The position numbers were made by a program, and so were the translations under genes. A model generated the notes under the pieces. That model did not search any database and was not told the DNA's origin. It was given only the letters and a program-made list of their open reading frames with translations. Source: Meconema thalassinum (Eukaryota > Arthropoda > Insecta > Orthoptera > Tettigoniidae). Taken from it: 64,000 nucleotides of DNA. Position 1 is the first letter of the stretch; the number at the start of each line of letters is the position of its first letter. Below, piece by piece: positions 32,214 through 44,149 of this stretch. The stretch lies in the NCBI GenBank assembly GCA_946902985.2, contig OX336396.1, forward strand, positions 235,864,297 to 235,928,296, given 5' to 3'.

Positions 32214-34330
32214 ATTTCAACATTAAAACAAGCAGCACAATCTTGACCAGTAAAAGAGAAAGCCCGCGATGTGTGAATTCAGCGCTGATAGACCATGCTT
32301 GTTGGATTGGGTGTTGTTATGGCGCATATTTGGGATGCCAAAATGAAATATGTGGTAATATTGCATCCGTCATAAATTTGTTACGCTATGAATGAAGGAA
32401 GATTTGTTCCGACCCATAGCGCAGTTAACCATCGAAACAAAGCACAGGGCATGGCTGCTGTCGTTTGTTCGAGTGCAATGACCTGTTTGATACATGTGTC
32501 TCTTCTTCCTTCACCTTATTGTCAGCGGAAGTAGGAGATGTCTTCCTGCGCATTAATGTGTATGTTGTAATACTAGCAGTTGTACCCGTACCCCTACGCT
32601 AAATCGCGCTCTATGATGGCGATGGAGAATTGCAGCAAGTCCGGAGATCGAAAGTTCGAATCCCGGAGCTAGCTGACAGCAGCTATCCTGAGTGTGGTAA
32701 TTTCCCACATTCCCGGGTTAGTACTTTATTTCAATTCCTATGGCACCTACCTGAGCCCTGTCCTTAATGCAGTACAGCTACGCCCTCTACTACAGTCTCA
32801 ATTGAAACACAGGTTATCACGCGATAGATTTTTTTGTAATGTTGTTTTTTTATTCTCCCAAAATCTCTTCATCTGGGCACTAAAAATCTTCCTCTGTTCT
32901 TTAGTCCATGATTTACGGGTTCTGGTAGTCATTTTCTCCGTGAAATGATGAATGTTGATTACTGTACTGAACTGAAGTTGATCTGATATAAATTCCTGTG
33001 TAATGTCAATTTCTTGAAGATTTTTTGTTCATGACTTCTATTGAGAGAGCAAAGTTGAGAATCCTTTGGGTGAGCCTGTTATTGCTCAATAGCAACCCGC
33101 CCCGGCTTCGCCCATTACCTTTACCAGTTTACCCAGTGTAAACTTAAGAGGCACACGGACGGTTGGTCCCAGACATAATCATAAAAGTCGAGGTGAACAG
33201 CGAAACTCCAAACACATATACACATATATAATACTTACTTCTGAAGTCTAAACTGGACACAACTCGACAGTTTGATGGTAGCCGAAGTTGGGGTGATAGG
33301 CTCGTACTCTCGCTCGTAAACTCGCTCCGAATCTAGTAATTTAAATTTCCACTTAATGAAGATTGTTGGAAGAAATGAAAACGTAAAAACACTGACAGTG
33401 GGCGACGTATTGCAGATGGAGATATGGTGTCACGGACTTTTTTTGTAGAACTTTTCATGCTGAACAATTCTTACACTCATAGTATATAGATATTTTAACG
33501 GTTTACGCAGCGTAAGCTTAAAAGACACACGAACGGTAGTTTTTTTTTTCGAATGTTTCATCGTTACTGCTCGGCTTCCTATGGTCATAAATAAATAATT
33601 TTCTACAGAAACCTTCCTTGAGAAATCCTTTACAGAATGGTGGAAACCGCCTCAAAATCCATCCAGTGGTTCTCGAGATTACTCGTTACATCGAAGACTC
33701 GGGGACTTAGTTTTATACTGTGTGGATATTCTGGAAATCTGGCCGTAGAACTTCAATCAACTTTTCAGCATTATTATTATCATTATTGTTCCCACAAAAG
33801 TGGTGAAAGAGTTTAACATTTCTTTTTGACATTCATCTCTCAAAGCTACCTAGAGCGGTGGAAGACGTAATTCTACGTCAGAAACAAACCAGGACTGCGA
33901 CTGTTACCTAAGTAAGTTGTGACACTCGCGTGTCTGATCAATATTGACACTAGAATCTTATTACCTTCCTGTGTCGAATATAATCCCAGCCTTTCTCTGT
34001 TTTCTATAGCAAACTACTTCGCCAAGTTCCTTGATCGTGTAGCAGTAGACTCGAAAGTAGAACCAGTGAAATAAGTCCTGCCAACTCCCCCACCTACCAT
34101 ATATAAGGAACCGGCTGGCTCTCCTGCTAGGTTACAATGGAATTTGCATATTAAGGACTTTCTTTGCCGACGTGTTCTTGAAACAGAGCCTTAATATAAT
34201 ACACCCCTTATTCGCTGGAAGATACTCCTTATAAAATACTGCTGGGCTTATGAGTCCTATAGGAATAAGAACCGAGAGAAGTTAAGATATAATAGTAAAA
34301 GCATCAGCATCTAAAATATTGAGGTGGTTT
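32214..34330. other. mostly unassigned sequence with a tRNA-like patch
   Basis: GAAAGTTCGAATCCCGGAGC (about 32649) is box B-like, preceded by GATGGCGATGGAGAATTGCA, so a decayed SINE head is possible at 32590-32720. CCCGCCCCGGCTTCGCCCAT near 33097 and a repeated TTTACNCAGNGTAANCTTAA phrase (about 33127 and 33504) mark another old repeat. No gene seen. Confidence 0.4.
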
Positions 34331-34479
34331 GTATGGCTACTGTCAAAAGTAGACTTTTATTTATTAGGAATACACAGGTACAAAGTATTTAGATCTTTAA
34401 GGAATTGAAATACATGGAAAATTATTTATATTATACAAGTTCGGTTAATGATACCATAACACAATGGAAACAAAAATTA

Positions 34480-35005
34480 CAAACAAGATATCTTAAGTCG
34501 CCTTCAAAGTATTCTCCATTGATCACAATACACCACTGGCAACGTGTTTATAGCTGCTGAAAACTAGCAACGAAAGCATTCCTTCTTTAATCGATCGAAG
34601 CACTGACGTCACATGTCTGTCAGCACGATGTGTACCTTTCTGGATTTCCTTGAGGCAGGAAAACAAAAAATAAGCCTGCAGGTGGCAGATCCGGGCAGTA
34701 CGGAGGACGTTCCAGAACAGTTGCGCGTCACTTAGCCAAAATATTGCGCACACGGATCGTGGTTTGTGGGCAGGCGATCTTGTGGACGAAAACCCACTTT
34801 CGAAGCCTTGCCCCAACATAGCATTGCATGCGTCTCCATTGCAGTTTTCCCTAATTTGATCCATGGGAACTCCCTTTTTCCGTGGAAACCGTACCACAGG
34901 ACATGATATTTCACTTCGAAAATTGGGACCACTGCAATTTCACGCCCCCTTTTCAACAATGGTCTATGATATTGAAATATAATTTTGATAGTTGTTTGTA
35001 TCAAG
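34480..35005 (-). pseudogene. mariner-like transposase remnant
   Basis: Minus strand. One frame shows SPAHKPRSVCAIF and QAYFLFSCLKEIQKGTHRADRHVTSVLRSIKE, matching the region after the second catalytic Asp in mariner transposases (APAHKA.S.., ..DYHLF..LKE.L.G). Another frame near 34500-34560 reads CIVINGEYFEGDL, the usual C-terminal ending. Frames change several times and there are stops. The N-terminal HTH and first Asp are not visible, and no TIRs were found. Confidence 0.7.
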
Positions 35006-35164
35006 AAGGATATTCAAATTAAAACAATTGGTCGAACATTAACAAAATAATGAAGAAACTTACCCTGCTGACCAGGGGTCCAACTAGACCCCTACCCTCC
35101 GGGATAGATGATAATCAGCAGAAGAAGGACTTGACCGCTAGCTCAACTCAAACGTGAACCCCAA

Positions 35165-35592
35165 AGTTTACATTTTTACACTTTATATTTTAACATTTTA
35201 CAATTTACATTTTTCGTTTTACATTTCAATTTTACATTTTACATTTTCAAATTAACATTTTACAGTTTTACATACTATACTTAGCATTTTACATTTTACA
35301 TTTTATATTTAACATTTTGTTATTTTACATTTTACACTTTAGACTTTACAGTTCACATTTTATATTTTATATTTTATATTTTACATCTTAACATTTTAGA
35401 TTTTTACATTTTAAACTTATATTTTATATATTAACATTTAACTAATTTATATTTTTCATTTTACATATTACACTTTGCAGTTTACTTTTCACATTTTACA
35501 TGTTACACTTTACATGTTACACTTAACTATTTATATTCTACATTTAACATTTTTCATTTTACACTTAACACTTTACATTTTACACTTTAGGT
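35165..35592. repeat. TTTTACAT/TTAACATTT degenerate short-unit array
   Basis: About 430 bp of 7-9 bp words (TTTTACATT, TTTATATTT, TTAACATTTT). The unit is too degenerate for a clean microsatellite. No coding signal. Confidence 0.85.
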
Positions 35593-35934
35593 AGGCCTAT
35601 AGAGAAACAATCCGCGTACTTTGGCTCTCAAGAAGGAAATAACTGCATAGATACGAAATATCAGTGAGGATACAGCGAGTGGACGAAAGCCTCCTACGTT
35701 GGTACAACGTGTGTTTAGAAAATTAAAATTAAGTAGGCTGCAGCATTTCCAGCAACTACTTTCAAATTCATCTAAATAATGATGATTATTAAATATGTTA
35801 AACCTGTAAATGTGTTGAACTAGTTGGGCGCTACGCTGTTTCTAGTGGCAGTACCTTTTTCGTCATGCGACGCATCCAAGGCTCCGTTCTACAGGGAGGA
35901 CTCTCACTGTACACAGGAATAAACTAAAACTCAG
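35593..35934. other. unassigned sequence
   Basis: No feature recognised. Confidence 0.4.
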
Positions 35935-36055
35935 CAATTCTTCTAAGTTTGTGCCGTGTCTTGTGTGGGGTTTCGCCTAGGACACCAAGCTGGCTCATCC
36001 CCTGGCCAAGAAAGCCAATATACCATATTCTCACACTGCTTTAGGAGTATTAACC
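35935..36055 (+). repeat. family J unit, copy 3
   Basis: GTGCCGTGTCTTGTGTGGGG, CCTAGGACACCAAGCTGGCT and AAGCCAATATACCA match the inverted units at 27590-28617. Confidence 0.65.
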
Positions 36056-36240
36056 CTGTTATGCCCTGTTCATGCTGAAACTGTCAGGGTAACGATCCAT
36101 CGTTACCGGCTTTTATTATTGATAATTTTGTTATTTTTACGCTTCAAAGCCGCAATTTTCAGGGAATATGAGTATAATAACTCACGTTTATATTCCGCGG
36201 GAACCTCTGACAATCTGTAATTCTTAGAGTCTGAAACATG

Positions 36241-36585
36241 TACCGGGTGAGTTAGCCGTGGTCGTTACAGCATGACTGCTGGCAGTCGCTCACATCCGGA
36301 AGGCGAGGAGGTTCGAATCCCTCCGCCGGCAACCTTGAAGATGGTCTTCTGTGGTTTCCCATCTTCCTTCCAGGCAAATGCCGGGGTTGATCCCTAACTA
36401 TAGGCCAAAGCCGGTCCCTTCCAACTCCTCGTCCCTACATTCAAACTTTCATCCCCAGACAACACTTCACACGCGACGGTAGGTGTAGCTCACCCAATGG
36501 GTGTCCGCTTAGAAGTAGCTACAAATTTGCGAGCCGAACATGTCCGAGGACACTCCCGGCACTAAAAGCCATCCGCTTTAAAAAA
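36241..36585 (+). mobile_element. SINE family B copy 2
   Basis: ACCGGGTGAGTTAGCCGTGG, GAGGTTCGAATCCCTC (box B), CAGGCAAATGCCGGGGTTGA and an A-rich tail match the copy at 4838-5203. No clear target duplication was found. Confidence 0.85.
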
Positions 36586-36779
36586 AAGCAGAGTTTCGTG
36601 TCTTGTATACGTCGTGGTTGGTGGCAAACTTGCGTGTATTTTTCTGTTTTCGTTGGTAATTTTGAAATCTTTGAAATAATAGGCTATAGAGTTTCTTTTA
36701 ACAAGAATAGTAGACTTGACAAGTGATTTCCATTTCCCAAAATTACTTCAAAAATTTCAAATCTGAAATTTGTAATTTC

Positions 36780-38275
36780 TTTCCATTTTTAGCCTATTTT
36801 CAATTTTGAAAAAATAGGCTTATGAGATCACCTTTTGTCCGTGTGTGTGTGCGTGTGTGTGTGTGTGTGTGTGTGAGGTGTGTGTGTGTGCCCCTAATAA
36901 AATCTAAACGGCTGGAGCGATTTCAGTGAAACTCGGTATGTTCATAGCACTATTCCCGGCGACCTCGACCGTGCCCTTCAAATTTTGTTACGTCTCACCA
37001 ATCCAACATGGCGGCTGTGCGAAATATTTCACTAGCATTCAATATCTCCGAAACTATTACAGATATCGCCCTGAAATTGTGTACGGTGATAAAGGACAGT
37101 ACTAGACGTTCAAAAACCTGGTGACTACAAAACCAACATGGCGGCCAAGCGAAGTTGAGACTTTTAAATAGACTTTTCTCGCGATTTAACTATCCAAACG
37201 TAATGAAACTTGGTACAGCAAATATTTATGCACATTGCAATGCACTGGAGTCTAATTTAGTTCAATTGTTTACATAACCTCAAAATGGCGGCTGTGCGAA
37301 ATATTTCACTGACATTCTATATCTCCGAAACTATTACAGATATCACCCTGCGATTTTGTACGGTGATAAAGGGTACTGATACAAGTTACCTATGTAACTT
37401 TCATAAACCTGTCAAGTACAAAACGAACATGGCGACCAAGCGAATTTGAAATATTTTAATAGACTTTTCTCGTGAGTTAAGTCTCTGAGCGCAGTGAAAT
37501 ATGGTACAGTAAATGATTTTGCAGATTGTAATGCACTGCCATCTAATTTAATTCAATTGTTTACATAACCTCAAGATGGCGGATGTGTGAATTTTTTTTC
37601 TTGTGTCGTAATCATGCGATCGAAGTGAATGTTTGAATAATGAACCTAGACAATAATTGTCCTTGAATGGTACATAACTCTATGGCCTATACATATAACA
37701 ATCCTAAATGGCGAGCTTCCGAAATATTTAGATGGTTCTCAATACCTATGAATCTTTTACAGCAACCAAACTGAATTTTTTATTTTCATAGAGACTATGA
37801 ACATATGTTCACCTATAGGACTTTCAGTAACCTGGTGAGCACAAATCCAACATGGCGGCGACGCGAATTATAAATATTTAAATGGACGTTTCTCGCGAAT
37901 TAACGGTCCGAATGCCGTGAAACGTTGCACGTTAAATGCTTATACAAATGTTGATCCACTGGCATCTAATTTATTTCGATTGTTTGCATAATCACAAGAT
38001 GGCTGCTGTGCGTAATTTTAAAATCTCGTTTTTACTTCTTGTGTTCTAATCATGCGATTGAAGTTTGAATACCACACGTACACAATAATCTTAATGTAAT
38101 AGTACAAAAATAAAAATCCAACCTGGCGACCATCTGAAATATTTAGACGGTTCTCAATATTTACGAATCTGTCACAGCAATTAAACTGAAATTTTGTATG
38201 TTGATAGAGGCAATTAACATGAGCAGGATATATGAAAATAGGCTGTATAGTTCTTCACGGAACTACTTGTTAAAA
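36780..38275 (+). repeat. dispersed repeat family H, copy 2 (longest)
   Basis: Starts with a hairpin, GCCTATTTTC facing GAAAAAATAGGC, then GAGATCACCTTTTGTCC and a GT microsatellite (36838-36890). It then has several units with ATGGCGGCTGTGCGAAATAT, and ends GAAAATAGGCTGTATAGTTC...ACTACTTGTT. The unit recurs at about 37010, 37285 and 37575. No ORF. Shares ends with family K. Confidence 0.75.
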
Positions 38276-38484
38276 TCACGAAATCATGTCTCAGAGAAAT
38301 CACATATTTTCAGTAATAACAAGTGATTAATACACTCTATGTTTATATTATTTTATCTTAATATATTTAATGGTCTCTCTTCCATCTCATTTTAAAAGAA
38401 GTGTGTGCACAGCTACGTAAATATGGCTGACAGTTTTCAAACATCTATCAGTTGAGAGCTTGAAAGTGAAAGGTTGATTGGTTT

Positions 38485-38950
38485 TTAAGTTTAGGGGCTG
38501 CGACAACGTGGTCATGTAGCCCTGTGTACTTTGGGTGTGTTTAGAATCTGTCTGATAGCCGGTGTTCATTGTGATGACTGTGTTAGTGTGTGTTCACTGT
38601 TTTTTAACTTAAGTATTGCAACTTAGAATTTTTCAAATAGTTCCTACTTTTGTCGCCACCGTCAGAACTTAGCTACTAGACGCCACCGCATTCGGCTCTT
38701 GGCAACGAACGTAGAAACCTAAGAGCGTTGTTTACATTCTTAACCCATCCAATTTAGCTTCACACAGGTGCAATTAGTGGAAGCATCTTTAACATGCCAT
38801 AAATCTATGACATGGGATTGCCGGCTTTGCTTCCCCTCCGAAGGAAGGCATACTGAGGGATTTTAACGCTCTTAAAAAATCCGACGGCTTCGGCCGGGTT
38901 TGAACCCGCTATCTTGGGCATAGAAGCTCAGCATGCTACCGACAAAAAGT
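38485..38950 (-). mobile_element. SINE family A copy 2
   Basis: Reverse complement of the 4497-5375 unit: TTTAGGGGCTGCGACAACG at the left, CCGGGTTTGAACCCGCTATC (box B in reverse) and AGAAGCTCAGCATGCTACC at the right. This copy has no insertion, so it shows the uninterrupted family length of about 465 bp. Confidence 0.8.
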
Positions 38951-39635
38951 GAGAGGTTTAACATGCCTAGTGAATTTTTAAGCCAATATCACGATAATCC
39001 TCATAATTTTACCACGTCTCTACAACTGCTTTGAGTAGCTCAATTTCAAACTCCCCTCGCAGGGATCATCACATATGATCCCACTGGGATCAATCAATCG
39101 ACTGAATCAAACCACACTTTCTCCAATATTCATAGGAAGCAGTCACCTGACGCGAACCGTCCCAGTCTATGTTCACCACAATCAGGAATTACGCAGCGCC
39201 CCATTTCAATAATCAAATTTGAGAAGTGATTTTTAAACCAGGTGAACTGCGAAACCACGATTTCCTGGCACACAGGGAGTAGGAATTATCACTGGATATT
39301 CCAACAGGATTTACGAGTAATCTCTAATTAACCACCTACGCTTTATTGATATGATTGCTTTAACTCGGACATTTGGAATGGGTTTGAACAATAGTAACGT
39401 TGGTAATGAGATACCGGGTGCAACAAGAGTCGAAGGTTGAAAATTCTGGAGATTCTGGAGATCAAGAGTATTGCCAACGAGGAGTTTTTATGACCAAGTG
39501 AATTTAAATACCTCCCCGTTACTTTCACCCATGCTCCACTGATTTGAATTTGTCGTGCTTTTCCCTCCCGACATTCTGACCTTGCTTCTTACGCTATCTG
39601 TTTTACGCGTGTGTCTATTTGTCAGTTCTCTACAA
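38951..39635. other. unassigned sequence
   Basis: No gene or repeat match recognised. Confidence 0.4.
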
Positions 39636-41195
39636 CACGAAGTCGTCGGATTTTTTTAAGAGCGTTAAAGATCCCTCAGTAGGCTATGCCTTCCTTCGGA
39701 GGGGAAGTAAAGACGGCGGGCCCATGTCATAGATTTAAGGCATGCAAAAGAAGCTTCCACTAACTACAATTGCGTGAAGCTCAATTGTTAGGTTAGATTT
39801 GATTAACTCTCTATATGTTCCAAAGTTCGTCACCAGGTGCTGGTTGTGGTGGAATCTAGTAGCCAAGTTCCCAGCTAGGTGTCGTTGACGGTAGCATTTG
39901 GTAGCAAAAGTAGGAACTACTTGAAATTGATTGTCTGCCGTCCTTGCCTGAATTACACATAACACACTACTGTCGACCAAAATATTATGTGTACTTGAGT
40001 TTGAAGGTTGTTTGTGAAGTAACCAATAGACCTACATAAAATCCAATAACATCATCATATTCGTCGTTCTATTTTACGTTAGTTCATGTAGGTTTGGAAT
40101 TTTTAATTTATATTTTAATATTTTTTATCGCAGTTGGAACACGAAACGTGCCCGTTTTTAAGCGTATTCAACCATGCGTCACATTTAAGAATTATTATCT
40201 CACAAACCCGTCATCAGATCGAATCCAAATTTTAACACAGTATACATTGGAATGTTGTATAACTGGTTTATTAATTTTAAAATTTTATGTGTTCAAGAAA
40301 CAAAGTTGTTATCATTTTTGTAAGGTAACTTTATCTCGGCTCGGGGTGGTTTGAAAATATAGTTCTTGGTCGCGTTGTAATCCATATCGATCAAAACGTT
40401 ATGCTGTATGACTGTGAAATACGTAAATTAATTCACTTATTTTATATTGGTTTGTATTTGTAAGGGGAATTAAGACATGGTTCACCAGTTAGCCGCTCCG
40501 GTGAAAGTTGTACAGCGTTGCCAAGATGGGCTCCATATCAGCAACGCTGTACAGCGTTTCCCGGAGCGGCTAGCTGGTGAACCATGTCTTAACTCCCCGT
40601 ACAAATTCAAACCGATATAAAATAAGTGAATTAATTTACGAATTTCACAGTCATACTTTTTGATGTATAAGGGTTACAACGCAACCAAGAACTACATTTC
40701 CCAACGAGCCCGAGCCGAGAAAAAGTTACCTTACAAAAATTATGACAACTTTCGTTTTTGAACATACAAAATTTTGAAATTAATAAACCAGTTATACAAC
40801 ATTCCAATATATATTGTGTTAAAATTTGGATTCGATCTGATGACGGGTTTGTGAGATAATAATTCCTAAATGTGATGCATGGTTGAAACGCGCTTTAAAA
40901 CGGGCACTTTTTGTGTTTCAACTGTGATAAAAAATATTAAAATATAAATTAAAAATTCCAAACCTACATGAACTAACGTAAAAAAGAACGACGAACATGA
41001 TGATGTTATTGGATTTTATGTAGGTCTTTTGGTTACTTCACAAACAACCTTCAAACTCGAGTGCACATAATATTTTGGTCGACAGTAATACAGCCATCAG
41101 AATTAACACCGGTAATCAGGCATATTCTACACACACCCAAAGTACAAGGGGCTACATGACCGCGTTGTTGCAGCCCCTAAATTGAGGAACCAACC
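39636..41195 (+). mobile_element. SINE family A copy 3 (split by the palindromic element)
   Basis: 39636-39969 matches the front of the family from AAGTCGTCGGAT, without the tRNA-like head, and 41086-41195 matches its 3' end (AATACAGCCATCAGAATTA ... TTGCAGCCCCTAAA). In the uninterrupted copies these parts are adjacent, which fixes the insertion point at a TA. Confidence 0.8.
39970..41085. mobile_element. 1.1 kb palindromic (foldback) element, TA target
   Basis: The whole element is an inverted repeat: it begins CTGTCGACCAAAATATTATG and ends with the reverse complement. The centre lies near 40528-40531, where TACAGCGTTGC and GCAACGCTGTA face each other across about 19 bases. Arms of about 550 bp differ by few substitutions. 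TA at 39968-39969 and 41086-41087 is the duplicated target. TA targets suggest Tc1/mariner mobilisation. No transposase is encoded; short ORFs in the arms are incidental. Confidence 0.9.
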
Positions 41196-41199
41196 ACCC

Positions 41200-41880
41200 A
41201 AACTGACCAATGGAATTAAGACTTCCACTCTCGACTTGGGACTAATCTAAATTTGTATTAATACACTTATGCAAAATATGTTTCGTTCATTATTCGTGTT
41301 ACATCAGGGGGCAGATGGCCTCGCTGTTCTGCCCCTTCAAAAAAAACACTAATGTAGGCCTATTTTACTTCCCTTTTAACTGTGCAGCTTTTAGAGATTA
41401 TCCTTAGAACTAAATCATGGATCCTATGATATCAGATTTGGCAACAGTGGTCGTGCTTCTGCCTGCTGTCGGCACTTAAGCAGTTTAGTGATGCCACAAA
41501 GACATGTGCTCACCTTGGAAGAACATTCTCTCTGTCCTCACAAGATTTGCAGCTCAAACAAACAAGATGTTTACATTGAACTATGTGGTGAATGTGGCGG
41601 AGTTGAAAGAATGTTTACGAGCTTCGCCGTTAAAGCGAGATAATATTCATAAATTATCTTCTCGCCAAGGTTTTGTTTCAAAGCACTGCCGGACCCAATC
41701 ACAGCTAAAATAATGTGTAGAGAAAGCGTTTAAAATAATTAACTTCCTCTGGAACACGAATATTAATGATTTGCTGTAGCTCACATTCAGATTGCATCAC
41801 AATGGTCAAAACATAAGTAGTTGATGTTTCTTATTTTAAGGGTTACGACATCGTAGTCATATAGTTCCGGGTGTTTGGGT
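41200..41880. other. unassigned sequence
   Basis: No recognisable feature. Confidence 0.4.
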
Positions 41881-41884
41881 GAGT

Positions 41885-42102
41885 GTGGAATTTACTAATT
41901 CGGGAACATTTCTCTTTACTTGTGTAAAACGTTCAGTGTTACCTAAATTTAACACTTGCTAAAATACTGTTCATATTTCAGTTTTTGCACATTGAAAGGT
42001 GCAAACAAAGCGTATAAAATGCCTTAGATATCAAATACGAAAACGTGTAGTTTTTCTTTCATTGATTATTATTTTATCTTTTTGGCCCCCGCACAAAGCA
42101 AA
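41885..42102 (+). repeat. dispersed repeat family I, copy 2 left part
   Basis: Matches 25985-26170 (GGTGCAAACAAAGCGTATAA, AACGTGTAGTTTTTCTTTCA, CGCACAAAGC). A SINE was inserted at its junction with the low-complexity tract. Confidence 0.7.
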
Positions 42103-42431
42103 GCTCCGTGGCTAAGGCGGCAGCACGCCGGCCTCTCACCGCTGGGTCCGTGGTTCAAATCCCGGTGACTCCATGCGAGATCTGTGCTGGATAAAACGGA
42201 GGTAGACAGGGTTTTCTCCGGGTACTCCGGATTTCCGTGTCAAAATTTCATTCCAGCAACACTCTCCACTATCATTTCATTTCATCTGTCATTCATTTAA
42301 TCATTGCCCCAGATGAGTGCGACAGGCTTCGGCGGCCGGCACAGTTCATATCCTCGCCGCTAGATGGGGGCGTCATTCATTCCATTCCTGACCCGGTCGG
42401 AAACTGAAAGCAGGCTGTGGATTTTCATTTT
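42103..42431 (+). mobile_element. SINE family F copy 1, tRNA-derived
   Basis: Flanked by the 10-bp repeat ACAAAGCAAA (42093-42102, 42432-42441). The head GCTCCGTGGCTAAGGCGGC is box A-like and CGTGGTTCAAATCCCGG is box B. The body includes TTTTCTCCGGGTACTCCGG, and the 3' end is CAGGCTGTGGATTTTCATTT. Two more copies lie at 48025-48646 and 49186-49512. Confidence 0.92.
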
Positions 42432-43375
42432 ACAAAGCAAAATAAAAAATAAAAACATGAAAGGAAGTCAAATACAAAACCAAAAAAACAAATAAAAGCC
42501 TAAACTAAGGCAAATGCGGAAAAAATATAAAATAAAAAGGCAAATACAAAAGCAAACAGAAACACAAGCTCTTAACTAAAAGCATAAAATGAAACCGTTT
42601 ATCAAAAGATCAAAAAGCAAAAACAAAGCCGAAAACAGAAAACAATAAACACGAAAGGAAACACAAAAACACACAAAGCAATGACAAAAGCAATACAAAA
42701 TCAAAAGCAAAAACAACACTAAACAAAAAATGAAATCTAAAACAAAACAAATGCAGGAGAAGACAAACACCAAAATAAAAAACAAACAGCACAAAGCAAA
42801 AACAAAAGCAAAATCGGAAAACAACAAACACAGAATCAAAAAAATAAAGGAAAAACAAAACTAAAAGCAGAAAACAAGAAACACAAAATCAAAACCAATT
42901 AACACAAATCAGATACAAAAACTAATGCAGAAATCAAAAAAACAAAACATCAAAAACCAAAGAGCACAAAGCAAAAACAAAAGCAAAAGCAGAAAACAAC
43001 AAACATGAATTCCAAAACAACAGCAAAAAGCAAAAGCGAAATCAAATTCGTAAAACAACAAACACAAAATAAAAGAACATAAAGAAGAAACAATTCTAAA
43101 AGCAGGTAACACAAACAAAAAATCAAAAACAATTAACACAAAGCAAAAACGAAAGCCAAAGCAGAAATCAAAATTCACAAAATCAAAAACAAAGGAACAT
43201 AAAGCAAAATCAAAAACAAAAGCAGAAAACAACAAACACAACATCAAAAACAAAATTTGAAAAGCAAAACGAAATAAAACAAAACTAAAAGGAATCAACA
43301 CCCAAAACAAATAATCACTTCAAAATACAGACAAAATCCTAAACTTAAATCAACAGAAAACATTAAACAAGATGT
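42432..43375. repeat. AAAAGC/AAACAC low-complexity tract
   Basis: About 940 bp of AAAACAAAAGCAAA and CAAACACAAA words, the same type as 26165-26665. Minus-strand Phe/Cys/Leu-rich frames are artefacts. Confidence 0.85.
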
Positions 43376-44145
43376 TCAGGAAGGAACATATGGCCTACTT
43401 TCTCCAAAATGTATGGGTATATTTATAACTCGTAGTCGTTATCACCTCCTATTTTCTTCCTATTCGAAGTGCAAAAGGACACACAAAAGTTCGACATACT
43501 GGATTTGAGCAGCGGTGTTCAAACCATAGTTTATAATTTACCCCAGCATTTTACAATGTCATCAGCAAACACTCCAAACAACGTAGGAACTCAGTAGGCC
43601 TATATTAACACCGACTACTTACAATAATTGACACTGAATACAAAACTTTGTTGGTCTAAACGTATCACTGGGAGAAACACATTTACCGGTAATAAACCTA
43701 CTGCACAGATAATTTTAAATCGCACCCATGCTTGGGGCGAGTGCGCTCTATCGGCAACAAGAGGATTCTTTTTTCAATTACACCGTATGGATGGGTACAC
43801 TAACTGGAAATGTCAAGGCCGGTATTGAGCGCAGCTCACATCTAGTAGGCCGTGGTTAGCAAACGTGTAGTTCACTGGTTGCTAGTAGATGTCAATCGTG
43901 CAGATTCAGTGGAGAACTTTGGTTTAATTAAATATATATTTTTCATTGCAAAATGCCCAACATCATGCTCAATTGTATAACGTAACAGTACTTAAAACAA
44001 TAAATATGAAAAAAATCAAGCAAACCAATACTACTCTGATAAGTTTTGAATCCCGAGCAGCCAGGTGAACAACCAAACGTCTAACCACAGAGTCAAACGT
44101 GTCCACCCAGGTTACACGTTATCAATCAATTTACATACAACGTCT
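43376..44145. other. unassigned sequence
   Basis: No recognisable feature. Confidence 0.4.
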
Positions 44146-44149
44146 TAGC

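Noticed and set aside
40094..40354. 86-codon ORF in the palindrome arm
   Set aside because: No recognisable domain, and it lies in one arm of a non-coding palindrome; the frame is incidental.
42576..43310. Long hydrophobic minus-strand ORFs
   Set aside because: They are translations of the AAAAGC tract, with overlapping open frames and no non-repeat residues.
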